Source: Flectobacillus roseus
GTDB lineage: Bacteria; Bacteroidota; Bacteroidia; Cytophagales; Spirosomataceae
DNA: 64,000 bases
Assembly (NCBI RefSeq): GCF_030056665.1
Contig: NZ_JASHIG010000027.1
Direction: 5' to 3' (one strand)
Below, in pieces: positions 51,601 through 60,346 of this stretch. Both the position numbers and the translations under genes were made by a program. Positions within the stretch are counted from its first letter, which is position 1. The number at the start of each line of letters is the position of its first letter. The notes beneath the pieces were generated by a model. That model was given only the letters and a program-made list of their open reading frames with translations, made no database searches and was not told the DNA's origin.

Positions 51601-51753
51601 ATTTTGTGTTTTAGGGACAAGGCAACAGGCACAAGGCAAAGAGTGTTAAAATGTTTTTAACGACCACGGACATGCATTTTCCCATAGCCCACCGCCGAAA
51701 ACCGATACCTGAAAGCTTAAAGCACAATCTTAAACTTTATTTTGCGTACTAAC
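51601..51753 (+). repeat. Dispersed intergenic repeat, copy 2 (pair with 18121-18269)
   Basis: It is the partner of 18121-18269 with matching AAGGCAACAGGCACAAGGCA, AAGAGTGTTAAAAT and AAAGCACAATCTTAAA segments, ending in TTTATTTTGCGTACTAAC. Differences are mostly single substitutions. It lies in the 497-bp gap 51336-51832. Confidence 0.8.
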
Positions 51754-51832
51754 TCAAGTACAACTATGCACTCCAAACTCTGCATTCTTCATTTTCTCAA
51801 TTCCTCACTCCGCACTCCAAATTCAACACTCA

Positions 51833-54800
51833 CTAATGTCCCAGCGTGATGCTCATCAATCCTATTACTACATCGTTCGTAAGGGTTTTGAGTGTGACGC
51901 TCTTGAGTGTTTTCTTCGGATTGAGAGGCATATCTAATATTGTTGCGGCACCACCCTCTATCTTTTTACCATTCCAGAACGCCTTGGATTCTTGTCCATT
52001 TACTACCTTTCCTGTTGCAAGGTGTATTCTAATTGGACGTGCTTGCTTGAGTTTAAAGGCAAAATCATCTGTGAAATAATCTTGGTCTATTGGCCACCAC
52101 GTTTCGGGATTACGTAAAGCTAATGAATCCTTTGTACCATCAGTGTATTGGACTGTGATAACACCATTGTCCAGTTGACTTTGCATGGGATTAGTCGAGC
52201 CTGCCATCAAAAACCAAGCATGTGAGGCATTTCCAGATAATGGAATCACTTTTTCGTTGGGATAATTATCCCATTGTGAGGTAAAAACAATATTGTGGGC
52301 TTTGGGGCTTGAAGGGGTTTTGAAACGAATCCCCTGAGACAACTCGAATTGGTCATTAGTTTGTGCCAGTTTTCTCAAACCTTCATCTTTTACTTCAAAG
52401 CTTTCATGTGGATGTGGCCAGTCGCCAATACCTTGCCAAGGTAATTGCAAAGTCGTAGCCTGTGGACGTGGTGAAAGGTATTTATTTTGAAAAATTTGAG
52501 TGACTTTGTCATTAAAAAAGGCAGTAAGGTCAACAGTTTCCTGACGAAGCTGTAGTTTGCCTTTCCAATTGACTAAAGTAGTTTCAAGTGTTTGATTTTT
52601 CCCAAAAAGAATACGCACTTCGTTGGTTCCGCATAGTAAATCGTTTTCAGAAATAACAATGGTATCTGATAACTTACCTGCTTCTATTTTCAAATGAGCT
52701 TTAAAATGATTGATAAACACCTGTGCCAATAGAGGATTTGAGGTGTTATTTTGAAGACAAAACTTGGTAATATTTTCTTCTTTTTCATGCGTACTTACTA
52801 ACTCAATAGCTGGTTTTACCTTAAAACATATGGGCATCCACCAAGATAAACTGCCTTGCTGGAGTTGAGCAAAAACCATATAATTTCCATCTGGAGCTTG
52901 TATTTGGGCTGTGAATTGATTTTTAGCTACTTGAATATTTCTTAATACTTTTTGAGCATCAAAAATCTTTACTACTCTAGCGTTCGCAAATGTTTTAATG
53001 ATCTCATAATGATTAACATATACATTTTCTTGTGTTGGTAAAATAGGTTTTTCTCCCTTCCATACGATGACGATTTCATATGTTGGCAAATTAGGAAGTG
53101 ATATTTCAATCATAGGTTTACCCACAGCCTCAATGACGTTTGTCCAAGAAACACTTTTACCATTTGCCAATACTTGCTCTACTTGTCCTTGCGCCAATAC
53201 CTGAAATTTGAGACCTACCTTTGTAGTAAGGGTAGGAGCAATAATATAAGTATCCGTTTGTTGTTTTCTCTTAAAATTAAAACTAATATCAGGTGTTTTG
53301 AAAGAAGCATAATCCCAAGTTGCAGGTAATCCTGGGCGAATCAATAAGGTATTGTTTAGCGCATCAGGAACGATACCAAATAGACCTTCGACCAAGGCGC
53401 GTGAGAACATACCAATGGGGTCTGCAAAATCTCGATAAGCTTCGCCACGAACAGCATCAAAGTACGAAATCTGAACAATATTGCCAGGACTTCCCCCTAA
53501 ATACATGGATTGTAATACCTCACTTTTGAAGAGCTTAAAAGCTTCGTCTGTGCGACCAGCTTGCCAATTTGCCAAAATTAGGTGCATTGATTCTGCCAAA
53601 GCCACATTGTTCAATGACCACATATAGGGCATCCAATTGGTGGTAGAGAGCGTATAGTAACCTTTGTCTTCTAACCCTTTTGCTCTAATTGGAATATGTG
53701 GAATTTCATTGTCTACATACCTGAGCATTTGATAGGCTTGGAATTTGTCAGGTACTTCCGAATCGATACTATGATAAATCGTCCAAATACCCGCTGAAGG
53801 ATGCAGTAGCTTATTTCCTAGGGCATCTTTAAACTCGGCAAAAGTTCCTTTTTGTGGCATCCACAAAATTTGATTCATGGCTTTCAAAATCTTTTCAGCT
53901 TTTTCCAGATAAGGATTGGGATTGTCGCCCATCAATTTGGCTATTTGTGCGGCTTTTTTAAAACCCAAATAATTGTAAGCCGAAGTATGCGTTACATCAC
54001 CACCGCTATACTGAAGGGCGTCGCTTGCCCAAATAGCGGCATAGGCATCAAATAGATTGTTTTTATCGATGTCAAAATTTCGTACCTCCCAATCCAAATG
54101 CCTTTTGATAACCGACCATGTTTGGCGCATGAAAGTAGTATCTTTTGTCCAAGCAAAATGGCGTAGTAACTGGTCGATATATACCAAATTCATGTCATAA
54201 TGGTGTGGTCGTAGATTAGCGCCATTCGGGTCACGATTGATGTAACCATTGCTAAACATTCCTACGCCTGATTTTTCGGTACTTCGGGCAAAATGCATGG
54301 TGCTATCGGGTTTGATAGGACCATAAAGTGGGGTAGTAAATTGTGATAAAGCATAGGCTTCAAGATGCGTTTTGGCTCTATTGTGCCAACCCAGCACATC
54401 GGCAGTGTACGGACCACGCCAACCTGGCAAACGCATACGCCAGCCAATTGAACCGTGCATGTAGGTGGGCGAATCCCAAATGGCATCGGAGGCAATGGCT
54501 AAAGTACCTCCAATCGTATTGATAAACGGGTCAGGAGTATTGATTTGGATACGATTGGCTAAGGTTTCACGGGTCTTTTCAGCTTCTTGAAAAATACGAG
54601 GTAGCTCTTCGTAATGAATGTTGGTTTGGGTAGCTGGATTATAAATTGTAAAGAAATAGTCGGATTGGTCTGTTACAGCCAGTTTTCCACAAATGACAGG
54701 AGCTTTTTCAGCTTGTGATTGATATAAAGATAGGGGAGAAGCCAAGGCTTGAGCATCTGCAATTTTGAGTGCTGATTCGCTAGGGAAAGTGCCTTGGAGC

Positions 54801-55540
54801 GTTTGCTCTTTGCTTGGTTTGACAGGCTGTTTGGCATCTTCTGCAAAATATCGTCCATCGCCTGTAGCTGGCAAGCCAGTACCATATTTGAGAATGAATT
54901 TCCCTTTTTCAGGAATTACATATTGGTTGTCTTTACAATTGTTAGCCTGTAGATAAAAGTTTGATTCTGGGTCGGGGCCCATATCTCCATCTCTGGAAAA
55001 CTTTTTGCCTGTTGCTCCCCCAAATGCCCAATATAACTCTGTTGATTTCGGGAGATTCTTACCTTGAGTTTTTAAAATAAAACCTTCCCCATCAGCTAAA
55101 GCTAATATATCAATTTCGAGAGTGCCATTTCCCAATAGAGTATCTTTGATAGTATAGAGCCTTGCGCCAGCTCGATAGCGAGCAATGATACTGTCGGCTT
55201 GCATTAGCCATTTGCTTTGTTGGTTGACCGAAATACCTAGCTTGAAGTTGCCACCCATACCGGGCATATACAAGGCAAATTCAGGACGGTCGCCTGTTTC
55301 GACACGAAATGCTGTATTGGTGCCATAAAGCGCACGAGTAAACAGACGTTTCCCATTAGTAATTACAAAGTCTTTACCCTCAGGATGATAACGTAATTCT
55401 AATTCTTGGTTATGCCATGTTTTAGGAGAAAGTTTTACAGGGTATAGTTCTTGAGAAAAAGTATTTTGTGTAAAAGAAAACAGGCATATATACCCTACAC
55501 AGAAAAGTTTTAAGAATAGATTTAGGTTTTTCGATTTCAT
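51833..55540 (-). CDS. Very large secreted DUF4450 protein, six-hairpin glycosidase-like
   Basis: A 1235-residue exported protein. A signal peptide is seen at residues 1-30 (LFLKLFCVGYICLFSFTQNT, cleaved near FSQELYP). The N-terminal 350 residues match the DUF4450 pattern (LYGTNTAFRVETGDRPEFAL, YMPGMGGNFKLGIS). The middle, residues 360-720, looks like an (alpha/alpha)6 glycosidase barrel: DAIWDSPTYMHGSIGWRMRL, AKTHLEAYALSQF and DKNNLFDAYAAIWASDALQY. The C-terminal third is beta-rich (Ig/galactose-binding-like). No catalytic residues can be named with confidence. The likely role is polysaccharide breakdown outside the cytoplasm; this is inference from fold type. Confidence 0.8.
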   Translation of the reverse strand: MKSKNLNLFLKLFCVGYICLFSFTQNTFSQELYPVKLSPKTWHNQELELRYHPEGKDFVITNGKRLFTRALYGTNTAFRVETGDRPEFALYMPGMGGNFKLGISVNQQSKWLMQADSIIARYRAGARLYTIKDTLLGNGTLEIDILALADGEGFILKTQGKNLPKSTELYWAFGGATGKKFSRDGDMGPDPESNFYLQANNCKDNQYVIPEKGKFILKYGTGLPATGDGRYFAEDAKQPVKPSKEQTLQGTFPSESALKIADAQALASPLSLYQSQAEKAPVICGKLAVTDQSDYFFTIYNPATQTNIHYEELPRIFQEAEKTRETLANRIQINTPDPFINTIGGTLAIASDAIWDSPTYMHGSIGWRMRLPGWRGPYTADVLGWHNRAKTHLEAYALSQFTTPLYGPIKPDSTMHFARSTEKSGVGMFSNGYINRDPNGANLRPHHYDMNLVYIDQLLRHFAWTKDTTFMRQTWSVIKRHLDWEVRNFDIDKNNLFDAYAAIWASDALQYSGGDVTHTSAYNYLGFKKAAQIAKLMGDNPNPYLEKAEKILKAMNQILWMPQKGTFAEFKDALGNKLLHPSAGIWTIYHSIDSEVPDKFQAYQMLRYVDNEIPHIPIRAKGLEDKGYYTLSTTNWMPYMWSLNNVALAESMHLILANWQAGRTDEAFKLFKSEVLQSMYLGGSPGNIVQISYFDAVRGEAYRDFADPIGMFSRALVEGLFGIVPDALNNTLLIRPGLPATWDYASFKTPDISFNFKRKQQTDTYIIAPTLTTKVGLKFQVLAQGQVEQVLANGKSVSWTNVIEAVGKPMIEISLPNLPTYEIVIVWKGEKPILPTQENVYVNHYEIIKTFANARVVKIFDAQKVLRNIQVAKNQFTAQIQAPDGNYMVFAQLQQGSLSWWMPICFKVKPAIELVSTHEKEENITKFCLQNNTSNPLLAQVFINHFKAHLKIEAGKLSDTIVISENDLLCGTNEVRILFGKNQTLETTLVNWKGKLQLRQETVDLTAFFNDKVTQIFQNKYLSPRPQATTLQLPWQGIGDWPHPHESFEVKDEGLRKLAQTNDQFELSQGIRFKTPSSPKAHNIVFTSQWDNYPNEKVIPLSGNASHAWFLMAGSTNPMQSQLDNGVITVQYTDGTKDSLALRNPETWWPIDQDYFTDDFAFKLKQARPIRIHLATGKVVNGQESKAFWNGKKIEGGAATILDMPLNPKKTLKSVTLKTLTNDVVIGLMSITLGH

Positions 55541-55620
55541 GAAAATAGCATTTTATTGAAAACACAAATAAAATAAGCTATTATCACAAAATCGTCATGC
55601 TCGCTCAAAGACAGAACACT

Positions 55621-56343
55621 TTACAACCTCACAATAAAATGTGTTTGAATACTGTGTTCTTCATCAAACTCAATCAGCGAACTGCGTTGTCGATGATTCC
55701 ACATATAGCCTGTTTCTAGAGTAAAGTGAGGGGAAAAATTATGTGAATATCCCAAGTATAGCTGATTTTGGCTAAAAGAATTGGCAGGGACATTGGGTGG
55801 AACGTTTTGTAGAAGCTCCTCGCTTAGGAATAGGTTATTCTTGGGATTAAAAATATAACGTATCTGACCTCGCAGGCGAGCACGTCCCTGAGACTCATTC
55901 CAAGCATTGTCATCGCTTTTGAAAAGACGATATTCATAACCACCACGAAGTCGTACAGTCCACTTAGGACTAAGCGAGTGAATCCATTCTGCCATCAAAA
56001 AGGGGCGAAATTCCCAACGATCTTTTCTATTGAAGTCAGAAGTTTTTGCATATAGTGGATAAGAATGAAAGAAGGAATTAAACAAAGAGACAGTTATATT
56101 TTGCCCTCGGTGTACAATTCCTAGTCGATATGCCTCTAATAAGGGCAATGCAAAAGGATTTGCGGGGGTATCTCGATAATCGTTTTGTCTTCTGAAATGA
56201 TATTCGACGTTTACTTCAAAATTTTTATAAATATTTTTCTGTAAAGCTAATCGTGTCCAAACGGCAAAGTGGTTATAGTTCTGAGCTTGGACACAACAAT
56301 ACATACATACCCAAAAGGTACAAAGGATAAATTTTAATCTCAT
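55621..56343 (-). CDS. DUF2490 outer-membrane beta-barrel protein
   Basis: A 240-residue exported protein with a signal peptide (MRLKFILCTFWVCMYCCVQA, cleaved before QNYNHF). The remainder alternates aromatic and polar residues as in a small barrel: FAVWTRLALQKNIYKNFEVN, VEYHFRRQNDY, KWTVRLRGGYEYRLF, RARLRGQIRYIF and FTLETGYMWNHRQ, ending IQTHFIVRL, a typical C-terminal outer-membrane strand. DUF2490 function is unknown. It follows DUF983 on the same strand with a 41-bp palindrome between them. Confidence 0.83.
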   Translation of the reverse strand: MRLKFILCTFWVCMYCCVQAQNYNHFAVWTRLALQKNIYKNFEVNVEYHFRRQNDYRDTPANPFALPLLEAYRLGIVHRGQNITVSLFNSFFHSYPLYAKTSDFNRKDRWEFRPFLMAEWIHSLSPKWTVRLRGGYEYRLFKSDDNAWNESQGRARLRGQIRYIFNPKNNLFLSEELLQNVPPNVPANSFSQNQLYLGYSHNFSPHFTLETGYMWNHRQRSSLIEFDEEHSIQTHFIVRL

Positions 56344-56370
56344 TTAATCAATCTTGGAAAGAAATACTAT

Positions 56371-56411
56371 TTGTATCAGGAGTCTACTAAATTAGTAGAC
56401 TCCTGATACAA
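56371..56411. repeat. Perfect 41-bp palindrome between the DUF983 and DUF2490 genes
   Basis: The 20-bp arm TTGTATCAGGAGTCTACTAA and its exact complement are separated by a single A. In RNA it would form a 17-pair hairpin with a tiny loop; in DNA it could extrude as a cruciform. There is no T-run. It lies 21 bp after the DUF983 stop and 28 bp before the DUF2490 start. Confidence 0.7.
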
Positions 56412-56431
56412 AAGTAATTGATTATGAGAGT

Positions 56432-56818
56432 TTACTCATCTTTTTTTTGACTTTTATAACTGATCCCTGAGAAAAGATATAAAAATAATACTCTGGAAAT
56501 ACGGAAGTTGAAAGGAACAAATAGCAACGAAATTAGAACAATAGGAATAATATACCCAAGTGGTTCAGGATCACCAAAGAAGTTATAAATCACAAAGCCA
56601 CCTACGAGCATAATCCCAACAGTAAACGCATAACTTACATACATGGCACCATAGAAAAACCCTGGCTCACGCTCATAACGCAGTCCGCATTCTGAGCAAT
56701 GTTCGTGCATTTTATCAAATTTGAATACATTCCACCATGGGTGTGTAAATAATTTACCTTTATGGCATTGTGGACATTTGCCTTTGACCATTGCCCCGAT
56801 TTTGCTATCGTTGTTCAT
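56432..56818 (-). CDS. DUF983 zinc-ribbon membrane protein
   Basis: A 129-residue protein; I start it at the ATG at 56818 (MNNDSKIGAMVKGKCPQCHK), since an upstream ATG at 56878 adds an unconserved tail. Two CxxC pairs near residues 15-18 and 41-44 (KCPQCHKGKLF, HCSECGLRYEREPGFFYGA) form a zinc-ribbon-like site. Two membrane helices follow (YVSYAFTVGIMLVGGFVIYN; IIPIVLISLLFVPF). This is the DUF983 layout; the function is unknown. Confidence 0.87.
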   Translation of the reverse strand: MNNDSKIGAMVKGKCPQCHKGKLFTHPWWNVFKFDKMHEHCSECGLRYEREPGFFYGAMYVSYAFTVGIMLVGGFVIYNFFGDPEPLGYIIPIVLISLLFVPFNFRISRVLFLYLFSGISYKSQKKDE

Positions 56819-56956
56819 AGAGTTATTCAGATGATTCGTTAATATGAAAGATAAGTTAATTTTGTCCGCAATAGGCATTAGGCTTTATGCCATCAGCTAA
56901 AGGTTGCGATTGAATCTATTTTACCTAATGCCTAAAGGATATACTTTTCAAGAAAA

Positions 56957-57256
56957 TTAAGCAAATTGCTTAACTGTATATTCCAGCTGGTGTACAGGAA
57001 CTACACCCGACTGTCGCCAAACTTGCTGTCCATTTTTGTACAGAATTAAGGTTGGGACACCACTAATACGAAGCTCTTGTGCCAAAGATTGAGCTTTGTC
57101 CACGTCTATTTTAATGATTTTGATATCCTCGCCCAATCGTTTCTTAAGGTCTTCCAAAATAGGTGCCATTGTTTTACATGGTCCACACCAAGTGGCAAAA
57201 AAATCAACCAAAACAGGCTTGTCTGAGTTGATGATATTTTCAAATGAACTGTTCAT
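56957..57256 (-). CDS. trxA: Thioredoxin
   Basis: Small redox protein, 99 residues. The active site WCGPCK is at residues 23-28 (LVDFFATWCGPCKTMAPIL). The cis-proline is in RISGVPTLILYKNGQ near residue 70. No signal peptide, so it is cytosolic. It lies 138 bp before the DUF983 gene on the same strand and is separated from the methyltransferase gene by a hairpin-rich gap. Confidence 0.95.
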   Translation of the reverse strand: MNSSFENIINSDKPVLVDFFATWCGPCKTMAPILEDLKKRLGEDIKIIKIDVDKAQSLAQELRISGVPTLILYKNGQQVWRQSGVVPVHQLEYTVKQFA

Positions 57257-57308
57257 GGAATGAATTAGCTATTGGCTTTAGGCCGTTATTGGTTAATAGA
57301 AAGTCTCA

Positions 57309-57388
57309 CTAGTTCAAGACTTAGTCTTGGACTTAGTTTTTATACAGTTTATAAACTGAAGTTAGTCTGAGACTAAGTCTCGAACTAG
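57309..57388. repeat. 80-bp imperfect hairpin made of nested palindromes
   Basis: CTAGTTCAAGACTTAGTCTT on the left pairs with the mirrored right end, which closes in GAACTAG. Inside are CAAGACTTAGTCTTG, a nearly perfect GAGACTAAGTCTC and a central perfect CAGTTTATAAACTG. It fills the trxA-methyltransferase gap. Confidence 0.6.
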
Positions 57389-57414
57389 GTAATAAAGTAG
57401 TCTTGTTCTGCCAC

Positions 57415-57996
57415 TTACAAATCCTTTTTCACCCATTTGACAAATAACTCGTTGCCTTGTCGTGGGCGAATTGAATTATGGCATGGTTCTAAAATTTCAC
57501 TTTTAAAATAAGGATTAAATAGTTGCAAATACTCCTCTGTTGTTCCACCAAATGGTGGACCTGCCTTGTCAAATTCTGAGGCAAATAATAATCCTACCAA
57601 TTTACCTTGTGGAGCTAAAAGTTCAGCCATTTTTTGTACATATTGTTTTCGCATCCTTGGGGGCAAAGCACAAAAGAAGGTCTGCTCCAAAATTAGGTCA
57701 TAGCTATCTACATGTTCAAAAAAATCTTCACAAAGAATCCTAACCGATGGGTAACTCTGTAGTCTATCTTGGAGCTTTTCCACTGCCAAAGGAGCTATAT
57801 CTAAAACTGTCAGATTAGTAAAGCCTAATTCCGCCATCAATAATGCTTCATACCCATTTCCACAGCCAGGAAGAAGAATTTTTAGGTCTTTATTGCCAAG
57901 CTGCTTTATATAATCTTCAAGAGGAGGAGAGGCTTTTCCCAAATCCCATCCTGTTTGTCCTGCTGCATAGCGCTCGTTCCAATAGTCTTTATTCAT
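57415..57996 (-). CDS. TPMT-like SAM-dependent methyltransferase
   Basis: A 193-residue class I methyltransferase of the thiopurine S-methyltransferase family. It starts MNKDYWNERYAAGQTGWDLG with the family W-N-x-R-Y..G.T.W pattern, followed by PPLEDYIKQL, the SAM motif ILLPGCGNGYEALLMAELG near residue 40, VLDIAPLAVEKL, and FFEHVDSYDLILEQTFFCAL near residue 93. TPMT relatives methylate thiols, selenium, tellurium or thiocyanate. The small-molecule substrate is unknown. Confidence 0.88.
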   Translation of the reverse strand: MNKDYWNERYAAGQTGWDLGKASPPLEDYIKQLGNKDLKILLPGCGNGYEALLMAELGFTNLTVLDIAPLAVEKLQDRLQSYPSVRILCEDFFEHVDSYDLILEQTFFCALPPRMRKQYVQKMAELLAPQGKLVGLLFASEFDKAGPPFGGTTEEYLQLFNPYFKSEILEPCHNSIRPRQGNELFVKWVKKDL

Positions 57997-58059
57997 ATTT
58001 TTGGTAAGTTATAACTAAATGATTATATGAATGTTTTTTCATGTATGTTTTCTCAAAAA

Positions 58060-58099
58060 AGCCAGAAAAGAGATAAGTAAAATCTTATGTTTTCTGGCT
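58060..58099 (-). terminator. Terminator after the ArsR-family gene
   Basis: AGCCAGAAAA and TTTTCTGGCT stem extended by an inner GATAAG / CTTAT pair, followed by six T residues on the minus strand. Confidence 0.8.
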
Positions 58100-58131
58100 A
58101 AATCTGTTCCTAGGTTGATAATTTTCTAGCC

Positions 58132-58440
58132 CTAAAAATTACAATTACAATTCTCAATACATTCAATTAACTTGGTTACATCACGTTCTTTTAAAGAATA
58201 AAATACATTGAGTCCATCCTTTTCTGAGCGTAAGATTCCTTTTAATTTCATATTGATAAGGTGATGCGAAAGTAATGACTGTTCACATTCTAGAATCGTA
58301 CATATTTCATTTACCGAAAGACGCTCTTGTATCGACAACAAATCTACGATAGCCAACCTCGTAGGGTGTGCTACCGTTTTGAGGATAAAAGCGGCTTTTT
58401 CGAGTTTTTCTTTGTTGATTTTGTAGGCTACAGCTGCCAT
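58132..58440 (-). CDS. ArsR-family metalloregulator-like transcription factor
   Basis: A winged helix-turn-helix protein of 103 residues from the ATG at 58440 (MAAVAYKINKEKLEKAAFIL); a longer frame starting at 58527 adds an unconserved N-terminus. Residues 20-85 show the ArsR pattern: LKTVAHPTRLAIVDLLSIQE, VNEICTILECEQSLLSHHLI, MKLKGILRSEKDGLNVFYSL. Cysteines occur at CTILEC in the recognition region and in a C-terminal cluster IENCNCNF, a possible metal or thiol site. The gap to sdaA (58441-58753) holds the divergent promoters. Confidence 0.88.
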   Translation of the reverse strand: MAAVAYKINKEKLEKAAFILKTVAHPTRLAIVDLLSIQERLSVNEICTILECEQSLLSHHLINMKLKGILRSEKDGLNVFYSLKERDVTKLIECIENCNCNF

Positions 58441-58652
58441 AGCAAAAAGTATTTTTATATTTGAAAGGGATGATTCTAATAGTTTCGAATACAAATAAAT
58501 TCTAGTAATCAGAACTTTAGTATACAAATATATGATAGTTTATTCATATTTTGAAATAAAAAAATAGTTTATCTAGTGTTTTGGTAGACCATTGTAGGTT
58601 TTAGGTAAGACAGCTTACTCATCACCAACAAACTACCTAAAATATAAGCGAA

Positions 58653-58660
58653 TATCTTTG
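58653..58660 (+). promoter_or_regulatory. Candidate -7 element of sdaA
   Basis: TATCTTTG fits the TAnnTTTG consensus, 93 bp before the sdaA ATG that I use; the -33 element is unclear. Confidence 0.45.
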
Positions 58661-58753
58661 CTAGGATTTTATAAAAAATCTCTAATTTCGTCATCCTTTT
58701 TATCTCTGGTAATGCCAAAGAATTTTAAGGAATCAACTTCTTCAACAACAACT

Positions 58754-60127
58754 ATGATAAAAAATCCGATAACCACTTCCATTTTTGATTTATTCAAAAT
58801 TGGGCCTGGTCCTTCAAGCTCACATACTATCGGGCCAATGAAGGCTTCCTATGATTTTTTAAAGGAGCTAAATGCTCTTTCTGCTTCACAAGTAAACGCT
58901 TCAATGCAAATACGAATTCATTTGTATGGCTCGCTAAGTGCTACAGGTAAGGGACATGGCACCGACCGTGCTGTTATTGCGGGTCTTTTGGGCTGGACTC
59001 CCGAAGCTTGTGATCCTGTTTTATTTTCCAATCTTCTTAAAGACATAACAGAGCAATATCCTGTAAAAGTTCATGAAATAGAGATTCCTATTTCGGCTGA
59101 GAGTATTGTATTTGAAAAAGTAAAATATGATTCTCCTTATGCCAATACAATGGTACTGAAGCTTATACAGGACGATATAGTTGTTTTACAACATGAGTAT
59201 TACTCGGTAGGAGGAGGCTTTATCTATCGCAAAGGTCAAAAAATTTCGGCCAGCACCGCAACGCCTCAATATCCTTATACTAATATGAAGGAGTTGAAAT
59301 CGCTCTTGCAAAGTCATAATTTGACACTCTCAGAGCTGATGTATGCCAACGAGATTGCTTTGACGGGGGTGACGCGTAAAGAGATAGATAAAAAGCTAGA
59401 TGCGATTTTGGATTTTATGCACAAGGCCGTAAAGCGTGGTTTAAAAGATAAACGCATGTTGCCTGGGACAATCAAACTACGTAGAAAAGCGCCGTTACTT
59501 TACGAAAAAGCCAAAAAATTGGCACTTACAAGTGATAGTTTTTTGATATTTTTAAATGCTTACTGCTTGGCAGCCTCCGAAGAAAATGCAGCTGGAAATA
59601 TTGTTGTGACCGCGCCAACTTCAGGGGCATCGGGAGTAATCCCTGGCATAACCTATTTACTAAAAAATCATTTCCATTATTCTCCTAACGAGATGCGTGA
59701 AGGAATGTTGGCGGCTGCGGCTGTTGGTTTTTTAGTAAAACATAATGCAAGTATTTCGGGTGCTGAAATGGGCTGTATGGGCGAAATTGGTTCGGCTTCG
59801 GCTATGGCAGCGGCTATGCTGACGTATTGTGCTACCAAAAGTATTCATGCGATGGAGTCGGCAGCCGAAATTGCGATTGAACACCATTTGGGTATGACCT
59901 GCGACCCTATTGGGGGCTATGTACAGATTCCGTGTATCGAGCGCAATGCCATGGGAGCTGTAAAAGCCTATAATGCATTTTTACTGGCAACGGCAGGGGA
60001 TAGTTCTTTACAAAAAATCTCACTCGATAGTGTGATTAAAGTAATGAAGGCAACAGGTAAAGATATGTCCAAAAAATATAAAGAAACTTCCGAAGCTGGC
60101 TTGGCATTGAGTGCGACTGAATGCTAA
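58754..60127 (+). CDS. sdaA: L-serine ammonia-lyase (iron-sulfur-dependent, single chain)
   Basis: It deaminates L-serine to pyruvate with a 4Fe-4S cluster. I start at the ATG at 58754 (MIKNPITTSIFDLFKIGPGP, 457 residues), which matches the single-chain family; upstream starts at 58658 (TTG) and 58712 (ATG) add unconserved residues. The beta domain has the signature FKIGPGPSSSHTIGPM near residue 14, and the catalytic alpha part has VTAPTSGASGVIPGITYLL near residue 286, then MGCMGEIGSASAMAAAML and CDPIGGYVQIPCIERNAMG with the three cluster cysteines. An intergenic repeat follows it. Confidence 0.95.
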   Translation: MIKNPITTSIFDLFKIGPGPSSSHTIGPMKASYDFLKELNALSASQVNASMQIRIHLYGSLSATGKGHGTDRAVIAGLLGWTPEACDPVLFSNLLKDITEQYPVKVHEIEIPISAESIVFEKVKYDSPYANTMVLKLIQDDIVVLQHEYYSVGGGFIYRKGQKISASTATPQYPYTNMKELKSLLQSHNLTLSELMYANEIALTGVTRKEIDKKLDAILDFMHKAVKRGLKDKRMLPGTIKLRRKAPLLYEKAKKLALTSDSFLIFLNAYCLAASEENAAGNIVVTAPTSGASGVIPGITYLLKNHFHYSPNEMREGMLAAAAVGFLVKHNASISGAEMGCMGEIGSASAMAAAMLTYCATKSIHAMESAAEIAIEHHLGMTCDPIGGYVQIPCIERNAMGAVKAYNAFLLATAGDSSLQKISLDSVIKVMKATGKDMSKKYKETSEAGLALSATEC

Positions 60128-60346
60128 TAGGCTTGTAGCTTTGAGCTTTCAGCTATGAGCTCTCGGCAAAAAGCCGTAGGCATTAGACAAAATGTATTTA
60201 TGATTTTTTTAACACTTTATGCTGTAGGCTAAAAGTTGAAAAAAAATTCTCATGAAATAATTTAAGCTTTTTTGCCTAATGCCTACGGCTTACAGCCTAA
60301 AGCGCATTAATATTAATGCATTTTATTTTGCATTAATACTTAACTC
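60128..60346. repeat. TAGGCATTAGGC intergenic element with 22-bp inverted ends
   Basis: AAGCCGTAGGCATTAGACAA plus AA (60171-60192) has a mirrored copy at 60269-60290 with one mismatch. The element continues with TTTTATTTTGCATTAATAC, the shared end word. It overlaps the stop of the downstream kinase gene at 60340. Related words lie at 14460, 56868 and 63795. Confidence 0.65.
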
